Shown: in pieces, positions 1 to 8,285 of the stretch
How the letters are laid out: the number at the start of each line of letters is the position of its first letter
How positions within the stretch are numbered: position 1 is the stretch's first letter
Origin: Marinigracilibium pacificum
GTDB taxonomy: Bacteria; Bacteroidota; Bacteroidia; Cytophagales; Cyclobacteriaceae
DNA length: 64,000 nucleotides
Direction of reading: 5' to 3'
NCBI RefSeq assembly: GCF_012926615.1
Contig: NZ_JABBNU010000005.1
Span: forward strand, 345,509-409,508
Notes under the pieces: model-generated
Seen by the model: the letters and a program-made list of their open reading frames with translations, nothing else
The model's database searches: none
What the model was told of the DNA's origin: nothing
Translations under genes and position numbers: made by a program

Positions 1-1191
1 GATAATGCTATCAATTTCAAGTTGATGTCATCCGAAAAGCCTGGAACAACAATCTCTGAATGGAAAACCGAGCTTGAGCATAGAGATGATGTACTATTAG
101 AAAATCTTGAAGTTTTTAGTAAGCATATAGTTTTAGAGGAGCGATCTGGTGGATTATCTCACATACTAGTAAAGAATAAAACAAGTAAAGAGATCCATGA
201 AATATCGTTTGATGAGAACGCCTATATAGCCGGCATTGATCGCAATGATGTTTATGAAACTAACATCCTAAGGTTCTATTACGGATCTTTAACTACTCCT
301 TTTTCAAGATTTGATTATAATATGGATGATAAATCCAGAACACTCATAAAACAACAAGAGGTTTTAGGAGGGTATAAAAAGGATGACTATAAAACAGAAA
401 GGATTTTTGTGAAGTCCAGAGATGGAGTAGAAATTCCGGTATCCCTTGTTTACAAAAAGGGCTTCGAAAAAAATGGCAATAATCCACTTCTTCTTTATGG
501 CTATGGTAGTTATGGCAATACAATAGACCCATATTTTAGTATTGCAAGATTAAGTCTGCTCGACAGAGGCTTTTGCTTTGCAATAGCTCATGTAAGAGGG
601 AGTCAGATTAATGGTCGTGAATGGTATGAGAACGGAAAAATGTTTAACAAGCAAAATACGTTCAATGATTTTATTGATGTTGCCAAAGGATTAATAGACC
701 TAAAGTACACCAGCAGGGAACACCTTTATGCTATGGGAGGCAGCGCTGGAGGTCTTCTGATGGGAGTAGTAATAAATCAAGCACCAGATTTATTTAATGG
801 AGTTGTGGCATCGGTACCTTTTGTAGATGTAGTTACAACAATGTTAGACGAAAGCATTCCTTTGACTACAAATGAGTTTGATGAATGGGGTAATCCAAAA
901 AATAAAGATTCGTATGAATACATGTTGTCTTATTCCCCTTATGATCAAATAGAAAAACAAGATTACCCAAATCTGCTAGTTACTACTGGTTTACACGATA
1001 GTCAGGTTCAATATTGGGAACCTGCCAAATGGGTTGCCAAATTACGAACCATGAAAACGGATAATAATCTTTTATTGTTAAAAACAAATATGGAAGCCGG
1101 TCATGGAGGGGCTTCTGGCCGCTTTGAAAGCTTAAAGGAAACCGCTTTCGAATATGCATTCCTTCTAGATCTGGAAAATAAAAACATATAA
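1..1191 (+). CDS. ptrB: Oligopeptidase B (S9A prolyl oligopeptidase family), 3' part
   Basis: The frame is open from the first base, so the gene starts outside the window; only the end of the beta-propeller and the whole catalytic alpha/beta-hydrolase domain are present. The family cleaves short peptides after basic residues. The catalytic triad is visible: Ser in GGSAGG (codon at 742), Asp in GLHDSQV (codon at 997) and His in EAGHGG (codon at 1102). The LLYGYGSYG stretch and the TTNEFDEWGNP segment are typical of oligopeptidase B rather than prolyl endopeptidase. No signal peptide can be judged because the N-terminus is missing. The ATG at 22 is internal. A hairpin terminator follows the stop directly. 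Confidence 0.9.
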   Translation, partial: DNAINFKLMSSEKPGTTISEWKTELEHRDDVLLENLEVFSKHIVLEERSGGLSHILVKNKTSKEIHEISFDENAYIAGIDRNDVYETNILRFYYGSLTTPFSRFDYNMDDKSRTLIKQQEVLGGYKKDDYKTERIFVKSRDGVEIPVSLVYKKGFEKNGNNPLLLYGYGSYGNTIDPYFSIARLSLLDRGFCFAIAHVRGSQINGREWYENGKMFNKQNTFNDFIDVAKGLIDLKYTSREHLYAMGGSAGGLLMGVVINQAPDLFNGVVASVPFVDVVTTMLDESIPLTTNEFDEWGNPKNKDSYEYMLSYSPYDQIEKQDYPNLLVTTGLHDSQVQYWEPAKWVAKLRTMKTDNNLLLLKTNMEAGHGGASGRFESLKETAFEYAFLLDLENKNI

Positions 1192-1200
1192 AAATAAAAA

Positions 1201-1228
1201 GGCAGTCGAAATGACTGCCTTATTTTTT
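1201..1228 (+). terminator. Rho-independent terminator of ptrB
   Basis: GGCAGTC (1201-1207) pairs with GACTGCC (1213-1219) around a 5-nt loop and is followed by a T-rich tract. It begins 9 bases after the stop codon. Confidence 0.85.
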
Positions 1229-1332
1229 CTGTCTCGGGGATGTTTTTATTAACGTAATTCTACTCACCTTGTTTTTAATTTAATCAAAATAATTTACTTC
1301 CTCTTTATAATCGTTTAAGAAAACCAAACCAG

Positions 1333-1356
1333 TTGACATGTTTTGACATGTAATAC
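1333..1356. repeat. ACATGT repeat cluster
   Basis: TTGACATG occurs at 1333-1340 and again at 1343-1350, a 10-bp period, and ACATGT recurs a few bases later. The spacing is one helical turn, as expected for a protein-binding site, but no gene start is close: the nearest starts are more than 800 bp away. Function unknown. Confidence 0.4.
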
Positions 1357-1580
1357 ATGTTCATTATTTTACTTTTCGACACAAAATCCTCTAAATTCAC
1401 AATTCATAGCCTCAAAATATCATCAACACCTAAATCACACTCTAATAAATATAAATGAGCTTATCTCAATATTAATTGAATTATAAATAAAAAAATAGTG
1501 CTATATTTTGAAGGTTTAATTATATGTAATATATTACACGAAAATTAACAAAAACCAATTTATACACCATTACACCATTA

Positions 1581-1610
1581 AATTCCAACGAATATTTGAT
1601 AGTTGGAATT
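1581..1610. repeat. Inverted repeat
   Basis: AATTCCAAC (1581-1589) is the exact reverse complement of GTTGGAATT (1602-1610), with a 12-nt spacer. There is no T-tract, so this is not a standard terminator. It lies 50 bp from the terminator of the next gene. Confidence 0.45.
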
Positions 1611-1660
1611 CAACACCAAAAAGACTTGTTAATTACGAAAGACTAATCTATCAATCGTAA

Positions 1661-1690
1661 AAGCGGATATACAAAAATCCGCTTTTTTTT
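1661..1690 (-). terminator. Terminator downstream of the 1690-2157 gene
   Basis: AAGCGGAT (1661-1668) pairs with ATCCGCTT (1677-1684). A long T-run follows on the plus strand and a shorter one on the minus strand, so it may work in both directions. It directly follows the stop of the minus-strand gene. Confidence 0.75.
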
Positions 1691-2157
1691 TATGATATTT
1701 TCAATATTTCTAATTGAGCATCTAACATTGAAGGAACAAACTTGTAATTCATTATTGGAAACTTTTTACAAATAGCTTCCAGCGAAATATACCCAAACAA
1801 ATCAGTAGGCCTGATAATTACTACAAGATTCAAATTATGTTTTAAAGCTTCAGGCAGCCAATAGTCATCCATATATTCCATTGATTCTTTTGGCATAGCT
1901 TTCAGACTACCTGAGTTAATTATGATATTATAATTTCCTGATTTCACTTTGATCAAAGCCCACTCCATGACTCTTCTAAATTCATCAGGATCAATCACTC
2001 CTTGAATGCTTATCATTATATAATAGACGTCACCTACCTCTTCAATTTTACCAAAACATCCTTCGGAAATGAAAACTTTCTCATTTTCTGCATCCTTTGG
2101 GTCTTGATTAAATAAAGACAGTATTTTATCACCTATTAATTTGATAAAATCAATCAT
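1690..2157 (-). CDS. Hypothetical 155-aa protein, STAS/SpoIIAA-like fold suspected
   Basis: Cytoplasmic-looking protein with no signal peptide or membrane segment. The order of segments (GKIEEVGDVYYIMISIQG, then DPDEFRRVMEWAL, then NYNIIINSG, then LNLVVII) alternates beta strands and helices in a way that resembles the STAS/SpoIIAA-like proteins found near Bacteroidota signalling genes. That is an impression from the pattern, not an identified domain. ATG start at 2157. The gene stands alone, with its own terminator and no close partner. Function unknown. Confidence 0.6.
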   Translation of the reverse strand: MIDFIKLIGDKILSLFNQDPKDAENEKVFISEGCFGKIEEVGDVYYIMISIQGVIDPDEFRRVMEWALIKVKSGNYNIIINSGSLKAMPKESMEYMDDYWLPEALKHNLNLVVIIRPTDLFGYISLEAICKKFPIMNYKFVPSMLDAQLEILKIS

Positions 2158-2432
2158 CTAACATCATAATAATTTGCACTTATTCACTTTATTCATAAAA
2201 TCAAGTCATTAGAACATGACTGATCTATTCCTCAGAAGATTGGTTATTTCCTCTGTTTCTTAAGTTATTTAATCGATTGATAATATCCTAAATTTTTCTT
2301 TCCAATATTATCACTAGCAAACTGAATAAAGTAAATTTTCTAAAATAACTTAACGCTTAGAATAAGGTTTGAATAATTAGAAATAAATAATCAGAATTGC
2401 CTGTCAGGGATTACTAGGAATTAGAAATAAAA
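2158..2432. other. Non-coding stretch
   Basis: No credible reading frame or RNA gene. The region separates two minus-strand genes and should hold the promoter of the 1690-2157 gene. A single TCACTA at 2311 recalls the operator found farther right but lacks the second half-site. Confidence 0.5.
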
Positions 2433-2465
2433 AAACTGCCTCAAACAATAAGCTCGAGGCAGTTT
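2433..2465 (-). terminator. Terminator of the LipL32-like gene
   Basis: AAACTGCCTC (2433-2442) pairs with GAGGCAGTTT (2456-2465). On the minus strand the hairpin is followed by a run of T. It lies just after the stop of the 2484-3176 gene. Confidence 0.85.
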
Positions 2466-2483
2466 CTTTGAAATTAATTATAA

Positions 2484-3176
2484 TTATTGATTTAGCTGAC
2501 CTAACAAACCTTCTAAAGTCTTTGCCATTGCCACGCCTGGTAATTTAATAGGAGCAGCAACTTCTGCTAAAAACGTACCTTTTACTTCTCCTCTTTTGAA
2601 TGTTGTGAAACCTACTCTATATAACCCTACAGTTAATGCTTTTGCCGGATTACTAGCTTCACTTTTGTATCTTAATAATGAGTTATAGTTACGGCCTTCA
2701 GGATCTTTAGGCATCTCGCTGCTATCATCATTTCTCTCTAAAACAACCCACTCCGCATTTTGAACATTTTCAGCATTAATATCATCAACTCTTACAATTG
2801 AAGATCTCTCTAATGTTATGTAAGTGTCAAAAAAGTCTGATGAACCTTTGTTAGCAGAAAATTGCTCAGATTCGATTGCTCCTTTAACTTTCACATCATT
2901 TGCTGGAGACATCATTCTTACACCTAACTCTGGAGCAACAGCTGGAATCCAAACATAGATGTAATAAAATTTCTTACCATCTTTTACTTCATCCTCATTT
3001 CCTGGAGAAGCATACCCAAAATAACTGATCACATCAGTATAAGGAACTTTAATTGTTTTTGGTCCTACTGACTTCTCAACAGAACTTCCAAATTTACCAA
3101 GCTTTTGTGCATTTGAACTGAAAGAAACAAAAAGCACTAATACTGTAAAGCATACTCGAAAAAAATACGTTTTCAT
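2484..3176 (-). CDS. LipL32-like exported surface protein
   Basis: 230 residues with a signal peptide ending near residue 24 (SSNAQ). The mature part matches leptospiral LipL32, the major surface lipoprotein of pathogenic Leptospira, along its length as I remember that sequence: YYIYVWIPAV followed by LGVRMMSP (71-91), FFDTYITLER (115-124), RNYNSLLR (162-169), GLYRVGFTTFKRGEVKG (184-200) and a KLPGV motif (211-215). Residues reported to hold calcium in LipL32 appear kept: Asp-Thr at 117-118, an acidic pair at 150-151 and the Tyr of NYNSL at 164. There is no lipobox cysteine after the signal, so unlike LipL32 it is probably not lipidated; it may be periplasmic or secreted. ATG at 3176. Upstream lies the shared operator (3242-3284). 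Role unknown; in Leptospira the protein binds calcium and has been linked to matrix binding. Confidence 0.85.
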   Translation of the reverse strand: MKTYFFRVCFTVLVLFVSFSSNAQKLGKFGSSVEKSVGPKTIKVPYTDVISYFGYASPGNEDEVKDGKKFYYIYVWIPAVAPELGVRMMSPANDVKVKGAIESEQFSANKGSSDFFDTYITLERSSIVRVDDINAENVQNAEWVVLERNDDSSEMPKDPEGRNYNSLLRYKSEASNPAKALTVGLYRVGFTTFKRGEVKGTFLAEVAAPIKLPGVAMAKTLEGLLGQLNQ

Positions 3177-3241
3177 TTGATTTTTAATTTGTGTGAATTA
3201 ATAATTATATGACAAAAAAAGGCTAAAAAACTCTTCTGTAA

Positions 3242-3284
3242 ATCACCAATACATATGATTTAACTAAATCACTATAAATAGTGA
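3242..3284 (-). promoter_or_regulatory. Shared operator/promoter element, copy 1
   Basis: Perfect dyad TCACTATAAATAGTGA (3269-3284) and, exactly 19 bp nearer the gene, ATCACCAA (3242-3249), which reads TTGGTGAT on the minus strand. The same pair with identical spacing occurs at 8154-8196 and 11557-11599. It sits 5 bp beyond the porP-like stop and about 66 bp upstream of the LipL32-like ATG. The leader also carries a 16-base stretch (3207-3222) that matches the leader of copy 3 at 15 of 16 positions. Confidence 0.7.
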
Positions 3285-3289
3285 GTGCT

Positions 3290-4189
3290 CTATCTAGGAG
3301 CAATTTTGCTAATCAATAGGTTTAACATCACCTCATGCCTGCTGGCATTTATTGTAACATTATCATGAACTGGCAATCCGAAATAATAAGCAATCTGCAA
3401 GGTCTCCTGTATGTTATAAAGCATAGTCATATTAACTGTTGATAAAGTAGTATATCCCACTCCCACTTCTACTTTATCACTCCAATTAATTGCACTATTA
3501 AAATCAAATTGAACCGGGGCTCCATGAACATATTTCATCATCCCTGAGAACTTCATTCTTGATTTAGCACTAACATCAAAGCTTTTACCCCCTGTGAGAT
3601 AATAATGATTTCGGATTTCAACATTCTCAGATATATATGATCCTAGTAATTGAGGAATAGAAAACCCTACATACCCTCCACCTTTACTATAATAAGCTCC
3701 AAAACCGAGAAGAGGAACCACTTCCTGAACATCAGTCTCAAATCGAGGATCATTTGGTGCATATAATTCACTAAGCCTCTCATTGTAAATTACTGTACCT
3801 GCCTGAATACCCAGAGAAAGGACATGTGGTTCAAACCCCCAATTGGTATAAGAATTTTTGTTTCTCGAGATTAAATTATATGCATAACTCCCTACTATTC
3901 GGGTATTTCTTGAAACACCTATCTTATCGCTGCTTATCGTCGCTCCCAAACCTATTTTCTTCCCTCTTACCGGACCCTGGACTGAAACAAGGGCAGACTT
4001 CTGTCCTCCTTCATAACCCGAAAATTGTGTTCCTCCGGAAAAACTGATAGCCGGGGTGCTATAATAACCTGCAAAGGCAGGGTTTATTGACAATGAATTG
4101 TGTGTGTATTGTAAATAGGAAACCTGTTGCTGGCCATACCCTAAAAAAACGTTTATGGCCAGTGCTAAAATGGTATAAAATATCTTCAT
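3290..4189 (-). CDS. PorP/SprF family type IX secretion protein
   Basis: 299-residue outer-membrane beta-barrel protein with a signal peptide (about 1-19). The opening of the mature part (QQVSYLQYTHNSLSINPAFAGY, with NPAFAG at about residues 36-41) is the hallmark of the PorP/SprF family. Members help T9SS deliver and anchor surface proteins; SprF-type members work specifically with cargo that carries the gliding-motility-type (type B) C-terminal domain. The gene directly in front of it (4200-7646, 10 bases away, same strand) encodes exactly such a cargo, so this is probably its dedicated partner. Length is normal for the family. ATG at 4189. It is the last gene of a three-gene operon starting at 8075. 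Confidence 0.92.
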   Translation of the reverse strand: MKIFYTILALAINVFLGYGQQQVSYLQYTHNSLSINPAFAGYYSTPAISFSGGTQFSGYEGGQKSALVSVQGPVRGKKIGLGATISSDKIGVSRNTRIVGSYAYNLISRNKNSYTNWGFEPHVLSLGIQAGTVIYNERLSELYAPNDPRFETDVQEVVPLLGFGAYYSKGGGYVGFSIPQLLGSYISENVEIRNHYYLTGGKSFDVSAKSRMKFSGMMKYVHGAPVQFDFNSAINWSDKVEVGVGYTTLSTVNMTMLYNIQETLQIAYYFGLPVHDNVTINASRHEVMLNLLISKIAPR

Positions 4190-4199
4190 AACAGAATTA

Positions 4200-7100
4200 T
4201 TATCGCTTTATAACTATAAAACCTTTGATTGGCTCCATTTCAGGAGAAAGAGTTAAGGTGTAGAAATAGGTGCCTTCGGGTAGTTTTCCTGACCCTATAT
4301 CATTTAATCGGTTTGCTATACCTGTAAATACCCTTGAACCATTATTATAATTGGACATTTCAAACACCAGATTTCCCCAACGATTAAATATGGTTAGATG
4401 ATTATCAGGATATTCTTCGATCCCTTCAAAAACTAAAGTTTCATTGACACCATCATTATCTATTGATATTCCATATTTCCCGTATGATCCCGGTAATTTT
4501 TTAACATCGATATAAACATAGTCTTCTGCTGAGCAGCCAAATTCATTTGTATAAACCAGTCTATATTCAATACTCTCTACGGGAGATACCTCAGGATTTC
4601 TGATTTGATTATTATCCATCCATTTATCCGGCGACCACAAAAACTCTCCATCTCCATTGTCGCTGACAGTAGGCATTAACACATATTTTTGATTTGGAGA
4701 AATGACCATATCATCACCTGCATCAATTTCCGGAACTTCGGTTGCATCAACCTGAAACTGACATTGATTACTATTTCCAGAATTATCTGTAGCAATAACT
4801 GTCACAATCATCCCAGGAGTAAATTCACTTCCTGCAGCAGGCAACTGTGTAATTACCGGAGAAGGATCCCTGTCATCAGATACCGTCATCATTGATGTGT
4901 AGTTTGGCAATGGTTGATCGCAATCAAGTAGTTGGTTTCCAATACAAGAAATACTTGGTGCGATAACATCTGAATCAGGTGAAACTAAGAATGAACAAGA
5001 CTTTTCATTACCGGATTCATCAATTACTGTCATAACAACAGTTATTGCAGATACTACCTCTACCCCAGCTTCAGGCACCTGACTAACTTGAAGTGCCCCT
5101 GAACAATTATCACTTACACTGACAACACTAGTGAAATCAGGTAATGACGAACCGTAATCAACTATCTGATCACTCAAACACACTATTTCCGGACTAACAT
5201 TATCTTCCTTATTGATTATAAATGAGCAAACTGACTCATTGCCCTTCACATCTCTAGCCAAAATCGATATTTCCATTCCCGGCACAAAAGGAGATCCAGC
5301 TACCGGCGATTGAATAATTTCAGGATCCGGATCTATATTATCAGTCACCGAGATTAATCCGGTATAATCAGGTATAACATCTCCACAAGCAAGCACCTGA
5401 TCACTTAAACATGAAATTACCGGTGGTTCAGTATCAGGAATATTCTGGATATTGATATTAAACTTACAAATCGTTGCATTTCCTGAGGCATCTGTAGCAG
5501 TAATCCTCACCTCCATCCCAGCTTCAAGAGGTGTTCCTGGCGCCGGTGATTGGGTAACACTTGGATTTTGATCACAATTATCTGTAGCTGTTAATAATTG
5601 AGTAAAATTAGGCAGATCACCAGTAAACTGATAGTTATCCAGAGAAGCACAATCCATTGAAGGAGGCTCATTATCTACTTCATGGGATACAATAAAACTA
5701 CATCCTGATGTATTTCCTGCATCATCTTTTGCAGTAATTTGAACCGTCATTCCGGAGGCAATAGGTGATCCAGCTGCAGGCGTTTGTGTTACTTCTACAT
5801 CGGTATCTATATCATCAGATACAGTTACCATAGTTGTATAATCCGGAAGTACCTGAAGGTTACAGTCTACCGTTTGATTAGATAGACATGATAAAGTCGG
5901 AGGTGTGTTGTCTACAAACTGTAGTGTGGTTAAATCATTAATAAGAAAGATTGAACTATTATTTCCGGCTTCATCTTTATAAAACACATAAACATCATAT
6001 GTTGTAGACGCGTCAAGTCCATCAACCAGTTCGAAAACATCTACATTTGGAGTGTTAATCGGGAAATTCCCATATACCACAGCTTGGTTTCCATTAATTA
6101 TATCATCGTAGCTTGTTGGCTTTTGATTATTAGGATAAACAATATAATATGCTGTGCCCGCTTCAGGGGTATTAACGAATAATTCAAAACTACTATTGGT
6201 AATATTAGTAGCATAAGGATAGCCATCATTAAAAGGTAAAGCATAATGATCCCCTCCAAAAACAACATAAATTGGATTTCTATCATTAAATGCCCCGCCA
6301 TCAACAAACATAAAGTCGGCCTTTCCGTCACCATTAATATCCTTCCCGCCATCTATTATTCGAGCTCTTAAATTTCCTTTTGCATTTTTAATTACAAACC
6401 CATTCGAACCATCAATATTTGCAGGATCTAATATTGAAGGAAAGCCACCATTCTTTCCAAAAACGACAAAAACACTATTATTGGAATTAACCAGCATATC
6501 ATCAATCCCATCAAAATTCACGTCACCTGCCGGAACCGCAAAATTTACTCTTGGAGAAAACGCAAATCCATTACTACCATTCAAATTATTGCCTAAAATA
6601 GATTGAGAAAGAGTCGCAGACCCAAAAACAATATGATTACCAGAAAAGAAATCATCAATACCGTCATTGTTAATATCACCAACCGGACCAACATTCATTC
6701 TATAGTCAAAATTATGTGGAGATACTACTTTAAACCCCTCTGCTGCAGATATAGGATCCATTGTAACAAGGGGAGCAAACCCGGATGACTTTCCATAAAC
6801 TCCAACCGTATATTCATCAGTATCTCCATATCTAGACCAATTCCCAACAAGGATATCATTTATGCCATCGTTGTTAATATCACCGGGACCACCTACACGA
6901 TAAGCAGGCCGGCTACCTTCAAAAGAGCCCGTCACAAATCCTTTTGCACCATCCAAATATGACTTATCAACTGTAGTAGGGAAATTTCCATTTCGACCAA
7001 AAATTACCCATGCCCGTCCTGACCAATGAGATTGGCCGACAATAAAATCATCAATATTATCACCATTAACATCTCCAAGACCTGACACTTGTGTTGTTGA

Positions 7101-7646
7101 ATGCCCATCGATTGCAACATAAAATCCATTTGTACCATTAATATCAGCATGGGTGATTTTAGCTGGCAAATTTGAGTTCCCATAAATAACCAATACCTCT
7201 GACTGGCCGTCTGTCCCAACAATTAAATCATCAACTCCATCATTATTAATATCACCTGCACCAGACAGATACCTCCCCCGTCGTTCCTGATCTGAAGTTC
7301 CTTCAATAATAATCCCGGTAGAACTATCAAAAGTTGCCAATTCTAAAACACTTGGAAATCCACTAGCCTTGCCGTAAACAATATATGCTCTCCCGGCAAT
7401 ATCAAAATCACCTAAATCCTGATACCCCTGACCAAAGCCAATGTCTTCATAGCCATCGCCATTAATGTCACCAACAAATCGTAAGTCATAGCCATAATAA
7501 AGTGAGTCTTCCATTGGCTCAATCATGAACCCATTTGAACCATCGAGGGTATTGTAATCAAATTGAGCAGGATAATATTGAGCAGTAAGATTAAATAAGA
7601 AGAGAAGACTTAAAATAGTCCCCATTAAAATTCTGTTACGCATCAT
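4200..7646 (-). CDS. T9SS-secreted FG-GAP/Ig-like surface protein, type B sorting domain
   Basis: 1148 residues. In order: signal peptide (about 1-23, ending LTAQ); seven FG-GAP-type repeats (about 45-470), each with a calcium-binding motif such as DINGDGYEDI or DINNDGVDDL followed by a YVVYG-like strand; a fibronectin/Ig-like segment (about 480-580); five cysteine-containing Ig/HYR-like repeats of about 75-80 residues (about 580-1000), each opening with a PP.(L/I)SC motif and ending near DxSGNxxxC; a PKD-like segment; and a gliding-motility-associated C-terminal domain (about 1060-1148) with IFNRWGNLVFE and the ending GFIVIKR. It is probably a large calcium-dependent cell-surface adhesin. 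It lies between a small membrane protein and its likely exporter partner PorP/SprF, 10-13 bases apart. The start has two adjacent ATGs (7646, 7643). Confidence 0.9.
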   Translation of the reverse strand: MMRNRILMGTILSLLFLFNLTAQYYPAQFDYNTLDGSNGFMIEPMEDSLYYGYDLRFVGDINGDGYEDIGFGQGYQDLGDFDIAGRAYIVYGKASGFPSVLELATFDSSTGIIIEGTSDQERRGRYLSGAGDINNDGVDDLIVGTDGQSEVLVIYGNSNLPAKITHADINGTNGFYVAIDGHSTTQVSGLGDVNGDNIDDFIVGQSHWSGRAWVIFGRNGNFPTTVDKSYLDGAKGFVTGSFEGSRPAYRVGGPGDINNDGINDILVGNWSRYGDTDEYTVGVYGKSSGFAPLVTMDPISAAEGFKVVSPHNFDYRMNVGPVGDINNDGIDDFFSGNHIVFGSATLSQSILGNNLNGSNGFAFSPRVNFAVPAGDVNFDGIDDMLVNSNNSVFVVFGKNGGFPSILDPANIDGSNGFVIKNAKGNLRARIIDGGKDINGDGKADFMFVDGGAFNDRNPIYVVFGGDHYALPFNDGYPYATNITNSSFELFVNTPEAGTAYYIVYPNNQKPTSYDDIINGNQAVVYGNFPINTPNVDVFELVDGLDASTTYDVYVFYKDEAGNNSSIFLINDLTTLQFVDNTPPTLSCLSNQTVDCNLQVLPDYTTMVTVSDDIDTDVEVTQTPAAGSPIASGMTVQITAKDDAGNTSGCSFIVSHEVDNEPPSMDCASLDNYQFTGDLPNFTQLLTATDNCDQNPSVTQSPAPGTPLEAGMEVRITATDASGNATICKFNINIQNIPDTEPPVISCLSDQVLACGDVIPDYTGLISVTDNIDPDPEIIQSPVAGSPFVPGMEISILARDVKGNESVCSFIINKEDNVSPEIVCLSDQIVDYGSSLPDFTSVVSVSDNCSGALQVSQVPEAGVEVVSAITVVMTVIDESGNEKSCSFLVSPDSDVIAPSISCIGNQLLDCDQPLPNYTSMMTVSDDRDPSPVITQLPAAGSEFTPGMIVTVIATDNSGNSNQCQFQVDATEVPEIDAGDDMVISPNQKYVLMPTVSDNGDGEFLWSPDKWMDNNQIRNPEVSPVESIEYRLVYTNEFGCSAEDYVYIDVKKLPGSYGKYGISIDNDGVNETLVFEGIEEYPDNHLTIFNRWGNLVFEMSNYNNGSRVFTGIANRLNDIGSGKLPEGTYFYTLTLSPEMEPIKGFIVIKR

Positions 7647-7658
7647 TTTATTAAAAAA

Positions 7659-8075
7659 TTAAAAACTCTGAAGAATTAAATATTGACAACCTATTACAAT
7701 ACCTGCAATCGCAAACTTCAATTGTAATGGAGCCAGATTTGATAGAATTTCCTCCCCCTTTAACCTGATAATACTGCTTCCTGAAAACACAAAATCCATG
7801 ACCATTTCATAACTTAAAATCACGCCAAGACTTATCAGAGATAGATGTACCATAATCATAGATACCCCGGGTAAAGAGAAAATATATTGATTAGTTGAAC
7901 CCAAAAGGACATTAAAAATGAATTCATAGACACCCAGATACACAGAGATCAAACCCAAAACACCCAAAAAAATCAATGTTTTTCCAGCCAAAAATTTCCC
8001 TCTTGGAATCCGGATCAAGACCATTAAAAAGATTATTAGAGTACTTAATATAATCAGGAATATTGCCGAAGTCAT
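7659..8075 (-). CDS. Small four-helix membrane protein, paralogue A
   Basis: 138 residues with about four membrane helices (roughly 4-20, 32-56, 70-93 and 118-136). I do not recognise a named family. The last 35 residues contain KGEEILSNLAPLQLKF (106-121), which matches [16 protein letters not shown] in the 10996-11418 protein; both are followed by a glycine-containing helix of equal length, so the two are paralogues. It is the first gene of the operon with the secreted adhesin and PorP/SprF (12-base gap) and lies behind copy 2 of the shared operator. Its role may be to sense or support surface export, but that is a guess from context. ATG at 8075. Confidence 0.8.
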   Translation of the reverse strand: MTSAIFLIILSTLIIFLMVLIRIPRGKFLAGKTLIFLGVLGLISVYLGVYEFIFNVLLGSTNQYIFSLPGVSMIMVHLSLISLGVILSYEMVMDFVFSGSSIIRLKGEEILSNLAPLQLKFAIAGIVIGCQYLILQSF

Positions 8076-8153
8076 TTAGGTGAATTTGATGCCAGATTTA
8101 TTTCAAACCATTTATTAATAGTCACAAAACTATTTATATGATAGTATCGACAC

Positions 8154-8196
8154 ATCACCAATAATTAGGAAAGAAGAGTTTCACTAGAAGTAGTGA
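8154..8196 (-). promoter_or_regulatory. Shared operator/promoter element, copy 2
   Basis: Dyad TCACTA-GAAG-TAGTGA (8181-8196) with ATCACCAA at 8154-8161, again 19 bp apart. It lies 79 bp upstream of the membrane protein ATG at 8075. The dyad is also 90 bp upstream of the divergent histidine kinase start at 8286, so it could serve both directions. Confidence 0.7.
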
Positions 8197-8285
8197 CTTT
8201 TAAGAATAAAGAAGAAAGGGTTAAAAAAAATACCCTATATTAGCCCATTGAATTATTTATTCAGAATGACAATTATTTTTTTACA

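Larger units (their letters stand above)
1229..1660. other. Non-coding stretch with small repeats
   Basis: About 430 bases without a credible reading frame on either strand, very AT-rich. It holds an ACATGT repeat cluster (1333-1356) and an inverted repeat (1581-1610), both listed separately. No RNA gene was recognised. Confidence 0.6.

Noticed and set aside
2284..2316. Possible fourth copy of the shared operator, before the 1690-2157 gene
   Set aside because: Only one half-site (TCACTA at 2311) is present and the ATCACCAA position is poorly matched.
4700..5900. Tandem DNA repeats in the adhesin gene
   Set aside because: The five Ig/HYR-like units are similar as protein but diverged at the DNA level; they are ordinary domain repeats, not a recent tandem array.
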